DNA from: Aphidius gifuensis
Lineage: Eukaryota > Arthropoda > Insecta > Hymenoptera > Braconidae
Length of the DNA stretch: 64,000 bases
Direction of reading: 5' to 3'
NCBI RefSeq assembly: GCF_014905175.1
Contig: NC_057789.1
Location: 15,366,876 to 15,430,875, forward strand
Shown: in pieces, positions 56,720 to 64,000 of the stretch
Numbering within the stretch: position 1 is the first letter of the stretch
Layout of the letters: each line of letters opens with the position of its first letter
The notes under the pieces: generated by a model
Databases searched by the model: none
What the model was told of the DNA's origin: nothing
Seen by the model: the letters and a program-made list of their open reading frames with translations, nothing else
Made by a program: the position numbers and the translations under genes

Positions 56720-59150
56720 TTTTAATTTACGGACTCCCACTTGACCACCATCAAACTTTTATACAATAAAAGAATAAAATTTTGGACCACCCGATATAAA
56801 AGATTTTATGTATAAACGTTTTGCATACTTTTCTAGCTCATCATTTGAATCCCCCAATCTACTCCCTATAATTAATTGATCATCTTTATTTTTACATATT
56901 CTTATAATAGAGTCAGTATCAACGTATAGAATTTGTTTACTACTTTCATAAATACAAAAATATAATTATACTCAAGCGTAGGCTGTTGTGAAAGCAGCCA
57001 ATACAACGTTAGTTGTATTTGGTGAAGCTTCTTTTTATCAATTAATTTCCACAAAATTAAGACAGTTTTTTGATTATTATCTACTATATCATAGTATTCT
57101 TGTAAATCATTGCAATTTCATTTGAGCCATAAAGAACTTCTTTGTCCTAGTTTACCATATAATAAATTAAGCATATTTCCACTCAATGTACGGAGACCTT
57201 GATTGAAATCTATATTTTCCTTATCAAGTTTAATATTTTCAGCATGAGAATATTCATGGAACTGAAGTTAGCAGAAGCATGAGCAGAAACATTCAAAAGC
57301 GCCCGGGACGGATATGGGTCGAGGGTCCCAGGCATTCAACATTTAAAAAATTCGATAAAAACAAAATAAAACATTGTGAAAAGGCTGTGAAATTTGTAAT
57401 TATGTCTCTGGAATTTTTCAGAATATTTGGAATGATTGGAAGGGGTGAAGTAAAGAGTTAAAGAGTAAATTTTTTTTTTCGCGATAAAGAAGGAAGACTA
57501 ATAAAATTTAAGTTGATAGAAAGGTAGAGAAGGTTTAAGGATTGTTAGAAATTTTTCGAGTCATTTGGATTGATCGAACAAGGTGAGGTGAAGGGTTGAA
57601 GAGTCAATTTTTCTTTTTCGTTTTCAATAACAGAGACTATAAGAATTTGAGTTGATAGAAAGGTAGAGAAGGTTTAGAACAAGTGTTAGGAATTTTTTGG
57701 AGGTATTTGAAATGATCGAAAGGGGTGAGGTAAAGGGTTTAAAAAGTATTTTTTTTTATTCAAAAAATAAAGGAGACGATAAAAATTTAAAATAACAGAA
57801 AGGCAAAAGAGGTTTAAAACAAGTGTTGGAAATTTTTTATAGTCTCTCTTATTTATCGCAAAAAAAAAATCACTCTTTAACCCTTTACCTCACCTCTTTC
57901 AATTATTTCGAATGACTCACAAAATTTCTAACACTTGCTCTAAACCTTCTCTACCTTTCTATCAACTCAAATTTCTAACACTTGTCATTAACCTCTTCTA
58001 CCTTTCTGTCATTTTGAATTTTTATAGTCTCCCTCATCTTCTAAGAAAAAAAAAAAATTATTTTTTATACCCTATACCTCACCCCTTTCGATCATTTCAA
58101 ATACCCCAAAAAAATTCTTAACACTTCTTCTAAACCTTCTTCACCTCTTAATGATCAATAATTTTTTTTGTCGTTCATTTCATCCTGATTTCTAACCGTG
58201 CTTCAGGACCAAATTCCCAGGGCCCTCAAACTCCTGTGTTCTTCTCTGCTTCTGAGACCTTTTCTGCTAGAGTTTCTGCTAACTTCAGTTCCATAAATAT
58301 ACCTCGATGTATTGATCTTTATCAGATTCAGTATTGACTTATAATGAGTACCCAATAGCTTTTTTTATTGTAAGAAAAACATTTATATATTCTCTGAATA
58401 AATCAACTTCATTAGTTTCTTTATTATTCATAGACATTTTATTGTAATGCCAAACTTAATATATTTTTTCTATTACATATCTCTTTGTTAGAGGAAGTTT
58501 GAGTTCTGACGTGACTAAACTCCCTATTAAACTTCTTTATTTATTATTATGATTACAAAAACCTGGCTCTATTGTATCAACACATGTACGACAAAGTGGG
58601 AAATAGAGTTTTTTATTTTTCGAACGTACAGGTAAAACTGGCATGTGTAAATCTGATGATGCAAGTACACGACATTTTATTAATCCATCAATTTTTGATA
58701 TATCATTATTTGAAAATCCTTTCTCGATATCGCGACCAGCATATACTTTCGGATGACCTAATAGAAACGCGGAATTCTTAAGGACAGTTGAAGACGGTCG
58801 ATTTTGTGCTTTACCTAGGCCACAATGGGCCCTTATAAGCTGCAACAAAGTTTTAACCAAGCCAGATCTTATTTGGACGGTATCAACTCAATTGTTCTCC
58901 AAAATTTCCATATACTCAACTCTGGGTAATTCTCATGATATTCAACTTCTGACTGATTATCAGATAATCAATAACTATTTCTGGGTACGATTCCGATTTT
59001 TTCTTTAGTAAGATAATTACGTTATAAAATACGCATACATAATGAGGGAAAGTCAAGGCTTCACGGAATGGATTAACATTAGTATATTCAAAGTTAAATT
59101 TATAAACTTTAAACACACCATAGCTGAAACAATTACACCTAGAGTACAAT
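56720..59150 (-). pseudogene. Decayed family-B DNA polymerase, second lineage
   Basis: Minus-strand pieces of a protein-primed-type (DNA_pol_B_2-like) polymerase: 58860-58537 (LLGHPKVYAGRD, GLIKCRVLASSDLHMPVLPV, LYFPLCRTC), then DKDQYIEVYL up to 58293, then a foldback insertion (57258-58292), then 57257-56960 (GLRTLSGNMLNLLYGKLGQR, a motif-B-like helix, with a stop soon after) and 56945-56720 (ILYVDTDSIIRIC, motif C). Many stops and frame changes. Blocks differ from the Polinton polymerase at 17533, so this is another element type, perhaps another Polinton-like or linear-plasmid-like lineage. Confidence 0.75.
57258..58292. mobile_element. 1035-bp foldback with ~118-bp units inside the polymerase relic
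   Basis: GGAACTGAAGTTAGCAGAA at 57258 and its complement ending 58292, with AT on both sides. Direct units of about 118 bp (word GAAAGGTAGAGAAGGTTTA at about 57519, 57659 and variant near 57799) switch to inverted orientation near 57845. Same design as the large foldback at 1611-9392 but unrelated in sequence. Confidence 0.85.
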
Positions 59151-59440
59151 AAAGTTTCATTTCTTTTCTAAAATCAAATAATTCTCCAGAGTCTCCTCTT
59201 TTTTTATACCACATATTAAATGTTTCACCTTCTTTTTTAATTTTAGCACGACACCATACATTTCTGGTAGTGGTACTTCACTTATATAATTTTGTTTTAA
59301 TTCATTAATAATACTACTCACGAATTTATTGCCTAAGAAAAAGATACTGTGAAACAATTTGTCGATTTTTTATTGAAATTAAAAAGTAAATGTACTGAAA
59401 TTATTGTATGAGCTCATAATCAAAAAAATTATGACAGTCA
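59151..59440. other. Spacer between opposed polymerase fragments
   Basis: A 66-codon minus-strand frame (59157-59357) has no recognisable motif. The inversion breakpoint of the polymerase relic should lie in this stretch or slightly left. Confidence 0.4.
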
Positions 59441-59725
59441 GTGGGTTTTGAGAGAATTAATTATCGTAAATTAGGAGAAAAAATCAGTACCATAATTACT
59501 GGTACAAGTATTAATGTTTTATCGATTGAAAATATTAAATGTATAGATTCACTCAACTTTTTTCACGCACCTTTGTGTGCTTTACCTCGTATGGTTGGTC
59601 TTGATGAAAAAATTTCGAAAGGTTATTTCCCACATTTTTTGAATAATAAATCATTGGAACTTACCGACAGATGGTGCACGCCGTTTTTTCAACGTCTCTG
59701 TAATCTGAAATACTGCTTACTCTAA
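59441..59725 (+). pseudogene. Polymerase N-terminal fragment, opposite strand
   Basis: The plus-strand frame has IKCIDSLNFFHAPLCALPRM followed by LDEKISKGYFPHFLNN, the conserved block that lies in the N-terminal half of the same polymerase family as 56720-59150. It is on the opposite strand from the rest, so part of the relic has been inverted or comes from a second copy. A stop at 59725 ends it. Confidence 0.65.
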
Positions 59726-60270
59726 TTAGCATGATTTCAAAGCTTGTGAATTCGATATAAAAAATGCTGAAAAGCAGAGGTTAAAAATTACATCAAACAG
59801 AAATTTCTAATATTACAAATATTACACGATAATTAATGTTTTTCAAAAAATCAACATATAATAAAGAAAAATAATGATAATTTTATTTCTATGCAACCTT
59901 CAAATCAATACCCAGTTCACTATGAATAAAAATCAAAATTTTTTGTTGCAAATTTGAGCCTGTAAATTATTATACTACATACAAAGTAAAAGCAGTAGCT
60001 AAAGAAACTATATATTATATATTTGGGGTAATAAAATGATTTTCTATCGTTATTTGAAATATAATATTTCAATATTATTTTATTTCATCTATAACACATA
60101 TTATATTATAAACTATTTTATGGTAGTGTTATTTATTTATTAACAAAGATTTAAGAAACATAGTAGACTATATGGAAAATCTACTTATTGAATACAAGAT
60201 TTCCATATTTTTTACATTTTGTCCCGTATTCCACGTATTATAAGCGTATGATAAGAGTTGTATGTATTCA
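59726..60270. other. Intergenic, no gene seen
   Basis: AT-rich sequence without recognisable features. Confidence 0.45.
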
Positions 60271-60445
60271 TGTTGTGATGGTTAATACGACACAAAACTG
60301 TGAATATAATTGCAAACCGACATCAAAAGATTTTAAAGCAACATGTCCATCAAGGTTAGAAGTAACAGAAATTATTGATGCTGATGACAATGATAGTTTC
60401 ATAATAAAAGTGAAATATTGGTTTAATCATTTTGGTCATACATAA
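60271..60445 (+). pseudogene. FAR1/MULE-type DNA-binding domain fragment (tentative)
   Basis: The frame ends NCEYNCKPTSKDFKATCPSRLEV... VKYWFNHFGHT. The Cys-Cys spacing, 'CPSRL' and an NH..GH end resemble the zinc-binding N-terminal domain of MULE-like or SWIM-containing transposases. Weak, short match; no catalytic part is present. Confidence 0.35.
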
Positions 60446-60790
60446 TTGATGTTATAGTTGCAATAGTAACAGTATTATCAAAAAAATTTATTCAAAACTA
60501 AGTTTGTCAAACTATTGTGAAGATTGATCGACGTTGTTCCTAAAATAATAATATCAATAAGTGTTCCAATATGAAAATAATTATATGTTAAATAAAGTTT
60601 GTAACTTTTGGTAATTTTTGTAGTGGTTTTTTCGGTATTTTACTGATTTTACTGATAAAATATCTGTTGATATTCCAGATCGTAGTGTGATAAAGAATTT
60701 TAAATTATTGAATTTGTGATAATTATTAAAATAATTAATACATCGTACATATATAACAGTATTTTATACAAATATTATTGATACATAGTG
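60446..60790. other. Intergenic, no gene seen
   Basis: AT-rich sequence, nothing recognised. Confidence 0.45.
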
Positions 60791-61265
60791 TACCCAGGAA
60801 AAAATCGCGTAGATCTACATATATCAAATTGAACTGCTTTAGATATAATTAGATCCACAAAGTGGCGCGATCGACTCGTATATAACTAGATCTAATTAGA
60901 TCTAATTAGATATACTTAGATCAAATTAGATCTACTAAGATCTAATTAGATATACTGAGATCTAAGTAGATCTACTGAGATTCCAAAAATTTATTGATTT
61001 AAAAAAAAAAAAATTTCAAATTGTTTAAACAATTTTATTTTTTTATTTATATAATTAATGATCTATTGGACCGAAAGATTTAGACCACAAATTTTTACCA
61101 TCACGTGGATTTGAACATGGTATCTTCTTGATGAAAGTCCAGAGCCTTACCTACTCAACCATAGCAGCAATAATTAAAGACAACGAAAATTTGTTCTACT
61201 TGAATATTTATCATGACAATCCGAGGATCAACCGACCCTTGGCTGATGATCGGCAAATTATATAT
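60791..61265. mobile_element. CCCAGG-ended remnant with 'agatctaattagatc' array
   Basis: TACCCAGGAAAAAATCG at about 60791 resembles the CCCAGG terminus at 11095. About ten short units such as TAGATCTAATTAGATAT follow (60800-60983), and a tRNA-like module lies at 61097-61169. The right end is missing, perhaps lost at the LTR boundary at 61266. Confidence 0.55.
61097..61169 (-). other. tRNA-like module with A and B boxes
   Basis: Minus strand TGGTTGAGTAGGTAAGGC (A box, near-consensus) and GTTCAAATCC (B box), with CTGGACTTTCA in the middle as in the module at 34224. Confidence 0.6.
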
Positions 61266-61783
61266 TGTAACCGATTTTCTGACCTGCACGGCGAGAACTA
61301 TCGGCCAACGTTAGCAACGAGGATTTCTCACCATCCTCCTCAAAATCACCGGGGGGAGCCATGTTGGTTATCTCGGAAGCCAACAACCGTGGGAGTCACG
61401 AGAACTAATTCGGGAGCCTAACTCAGTCTTAGAAATGGTAGAGGGGCGCGGTCCACCTGATTGGATTATGAAATACGTAACCAAACCTGAGGGAACTATC
61501 GTGAACCAAGCATAGTGTATTACATACGCCTATATTACATTGCGACTATACTTATAGTAAAATACCTACGTCACAAGTATCGTAAGTGTGGGAGCAAATA
61601 GTCTACATGTGAGATATGTATTTTGTATAGGGAACCATACAGCGATCCATCCGTGACCAGGTCTTACACATACGTTGCCATTGCAATAATAATATATCTC
61701 AATATTATTATTATTGTTATTATTTACAGCGATCCATTCGTGAACTCACACATACACATTTATGTGCGATGAATATAATAATA

Positions 61784-63076
61784 ACACATCGATCAATAAG
61801 TCCCGAGACTAACCCAGAGATGGCTTTCGTAGAAAACTAGTAACCAGGTTTTTCTTAAGTACTAACCTTTACTTAAAACGTGTTAAAATTTTAAGTCGAT
61901 CGGACCAGAAACAGCTGAGTTATTGAGGTTAGAATGAAGTCGTTTTGTAGTTTGTTTCAAGAATGGAAAAAACCGACTTTCGTGTTCTGATAAAACATTG
62001 TTTTTTAAAAGGTAAAAACACCGTGCAAGCGGAACAATGGATCAAAAAAAGTTACCCGGACTCTTGTCCATCAAAAGCAACGATTTGTCGGTGGTTCGCC
62101 GAGTTTAAACGTGGTCGTACCGACACAAACGACGCAAAACGCTCGGGTAGACCTGTCGAAGCCGTTACACCGGAAAATGTGAGTGAGGTGACAAAAATTA
62201 TAACAAAAGATCGTAAAGTGAAGCTCCGTGAGATTGCTGAGATGACACAGATATCATATGGAAGTGTATTTACTATCCTTCATGAAAAATTGAGCATGAA
62301 AAAGGTTTTTTCCAAGTGGGTGCCGCGATTGCTCTCGATGGAACAAAAACAGCAACGAATCAATGATTCAAAAAGCTGTTTATCGGTATTTACTCGCAAC
62401 AAAAAGGATTTCTTGCGTCGATATGTGACCATGGACGAAACATGGATACATCACTACACTCCAGAGTCGAAGCGACAGTCATTTGAGTGGCGCACAGCTG
62501 GCGAAAGCCGTCCGAAGCGTCCGAAAACGCAGCAGTCAGCTGGCAAAGTCATGGCTTCAGTTTTTTGGGATACGCATGGCGTGATTTTCATTGATTATCT
62601 CGAAAAAGGTAAAACGATCAACAGTGATTATTATATTGACTTGCTGGTGCGTTTGAAGGAGGAAATCGCAAAAAAACGACCGCACATGAAGAGAAAAAAA
62701 ATCATTTTTCACCAAGACAATGCACCTTGCCACAAGTCGATAAAAACAATGACAAAATTAAACGAATTGGGCTTTGATCTGCTTCCCCACCCCCCATACT
62801 CGCCGGATTTAGCCCCCAGTGACTACTGGCTCTTTGCTGATCTTAAAAAAATGCTCCAGGGAAAAAGATTTGGCTCAAATGAAGAGGTCATCGCTGAAAC
62901 TGAAGCTTATTTTGACGCGAAAGATAATTTTTTTTATAAACATGGTATCGAAAAATTGGAAAAGCGTTGGAACGATTGTATCACCCTAAAAGGTGATTAT
63001 GTTGATGAATAAAAAAAAATTTTGCAAAAAAAATGTTGTTTTCTTTGTTAGTCTCGGGACTTATTGATCGATGTGT
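61784..63076 (+). mobile_element. Mariner transposon, apparently complete
   Basis: 1293 bp bounded by perfect 30-bp inverted repeats (outer edge ACACATCGATCAATAAGTCC) with TA on both sides (61782-61783, 63077-63078). The transposase is intact. Inserted in an LTR copy. Perfect ends and an open frame indicate a young, possibly active copy. Confidence 0.95.
61963..63012 (+). CDS. Mariner transposase, intact
   Basis: 349 residues, normal for the family. The N-terminal helix-turn-helix regions (ICRWFAEFKRGRTDTNDAKR, then LREIAEMTQISYGSVFTIL) bind the ends; the linker WVPRLL corresponds to the mariner WVPHEL motif. The catalytic triad is DD34D: Asp in VTMDETWIHHY, Asp in FHQDNAPCHKS, and Asp in DLAPSDYWLF, with 34 residues between the last two by direct count. 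The start ATG lies 179 bp inside the left end, giving a typical mariner 5' leader. No stop or frameshift is seen. Mediates cut-and-paste transposition at TA. Confidence 0.96.
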   Translation: MEKTDFRVLIKHCFLKGKNTVQAEQWIKKSYPDSCPSKATICRWFAEFKRGRTDTNDAKRSGRPVEAVTPENVSEVTKIITKDRKVKLREIAEMTQISYGSVFTILHEKLSMKKVFSKWVPRLLSMEQKQQRINDSKSCLSVFTRNKKDFLRRYVTMDETWIHHYTPESKRQSFEWRTAGESRPKRPKTQQSAGKVMASVFWDTHGVIFIDYLEKGKTINSDYYIDLLVRLKEEIAKKRPHMKRKKIIFHQDNAPCHKSIKTMTKLNELGFDLLPHPPYSPDLAPSDYWLFADLKKMLQGKRFGSNEEVIAETEAYFDAKDNFFYKHGIEKLEKRWNDCITLKGDYVDE

Positions 63077-63345
63077 TAATTATCATTATAATAAGAGAAC
63101 CATATAGCGTGATCATTAGTATTAGTCCGTCATTGGAAATTCGGACAGAGTTTCACCAGGACTCAACGTCTGATACCTAGGGAACCTTTACGAGAGATCC
63201 AAACGATGTCGAGAGAACCAATAGTGAACCAAGAGAGCCAGTCAAGAGAAGAGAAGTGATCAGTTCGAGAGCCAGACAAGTTGTGTCGTCTCACGACGAC
63301 GTTCAATGCTAAGCTACTGTGAGTCCTCCGAATCCCCACTCGCGC

Positions 63346-64000
63346 GTATATGATTGAAAAACTTCACAAAAAAATGTGATGTCATAACAAAAAAAGAAAC
63401 GCAGTTTTTTTTACAAAAAGAAGCGTCAAGTATTCGAAATCAGCACTAATTGTGGTTTAACTAATTTTATAGATGTCTTACATTTTCAAATACAAAAAGA
63501 TATGATACCAAAATAAGTCAAGGAGGAAATATCTTTGACGCATATAATCAAGACTCAGCTGTTGACAAAATTTTATACTTGAACCTGCCCGGTTCTTCCT
63601 AAATAAAATTTTAAGACTTTCACACCCATGCAGATCTACTGAAATTCTCTCTACCTTTCTTATGCGCCCTGGCTGCGCAGGATAAACAGGGTTGATAAAA
63701 ATACATATCTAACTGGGTTATTTTATAGGGCAATATTGATTGTCTAATAAGTAATTCGGCTATGATATTTCAACGTAAAATATCCAAAAGAATGTCAAAA
63801 TTTTGAAGTATAAAGTTTGATAAAAGGGTTATAGTTTAAATAAACGACACGATCAACAATTTATTATTTTAATTAACATATATTGCTTTATTATCAAAAC
63901 GCACATAACCTCTTTATCTTGAAAAGTCACACTCCTACATTAGAGAGAGAGCACACTTGTGTCATGAGATGGATAGGTCAGGGACGTAGTCTGTGTAGGT
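63346..64000. other. Intergenic to window end, no gene seen
   Basis: Mixed composition; no open frame with a domain and no clear inverted repeat. Confidence 0.45.

Larger units (their letters stand above)
61266..63345 (+). repeat. Second LTR copy, 3'-truncated and split by mariner
   Basis: TGTAACCGATTTTCTGACCT at 61266 starts a close copy of the LTR at 48277. The similarity runs to 61783, is interrupted by the mariner, resumes at 63077 and stops at about 63345 in CACTCGCGCG, corresponding to about 49093 in the complete copy, so the last ~365 bp are missing. Relative to the first copy, a ~50-bp stretch near 48780-48825 is lost beside the mariner site. Confidence 0.88.

Noticed and set aside
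48277..63345. The two LTR copies as the pair of one 15-kb retrotransposon
   Set aside because: The sequence between them is a patchwork of MITEs and relics without gag or pol, the first copy has its own ACTT duplication, and the second is truncated.
1..64000. CRISPR array, bacterial operon or phage
   Set aside because: Tandem arrays here lack unique spacers with constant repeats, introns and eukaryotic transposons are present, and no prokaryotic genes are seen.

Overview
The window looks like a repeat-saturated, AT-rich insect chromosome, most plausibly from a hymenopteran. This is an inference from base composition, the transposon types, an insect-type Polinton and a metazoan ATM relic; no species marker is present. 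Almost everything readable is mobile DNA in nested layers. The only likely host coding sequence is the 3' end of a spliced gene at 15991-16542 whose product I do not recognise. There are also two decayed host gene copies: a BTB/POZ gene (43939-44363) and an ATM-like kinase (about 45550-46835).

Layout. 1-1600: a SWIM zinc-finger fragment, a MITE and a decayed minisatellite. 1611-9392: a large foldback element whose arms are ~155-bp satellite units in opposite orientation, with a ~615-bp higher-order period in the right arm. It carries two inserted elements (2776-3323 with TTAA flanks, 7727-9246). 9393-12342: MITE-like elements, including a 121-bp tandem array bounded by inverted ends. 12965-13643: a non-LTR retrotransposon RNase H fragment containing a 74-bp microinversion. 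13644-15785: a MULE-type transposon with a FLYWCH/MULE transposase in three exons. About 17220-33960: a Polinton/Maverick-type virus-like element encoding PolB, integrase, a coiled-coil protein, cysteine protease, minor and major capsid proteins and several small conserved proteins. It is broken by a second MULE (22730-24251, exact 9-bp target duplication) and by a Copia element lacking its 5' half (25295-~28470). The packaging ATPase expected in such elements is not found.

34200-44400: sparse sequence with tRNA-like modules, palindromic MITEs, AT-rich minisatellites, and three unrecognised coding-like stretches (about 34951-35237, 35515-35896, 38560-39345). 44437-53940: several TIR elements, one of which (47837-50672) contains a complete solo LTR (48277-49459, 4-bp duplication ACTT) and a TTAA-flanked MITE. 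55082-56687: an inverted-repeat element with two further hairpins inside. 56720-59665: a decayed second family-B DNA polymerase of a different lineage from the Polinton copy, interrupted by a foldback and partly inverted. 61266-63345: a second, 3'-truncated copy of the same LTR, split by a mariner transposon (61784-63076) that has perfect 30-bp ends and an intact transposase.

Themes worth attention: insertion order can be read from exact target-site duplications; eight different tRNA-like A-box/B-box modules lie in or beside short motif arrays; two introns appear to be of the GC-AG class, one inside the virus-like polymerase gene; and a single deletion may explain both the missing 5' Copia end and the missing Polinton ATPase.
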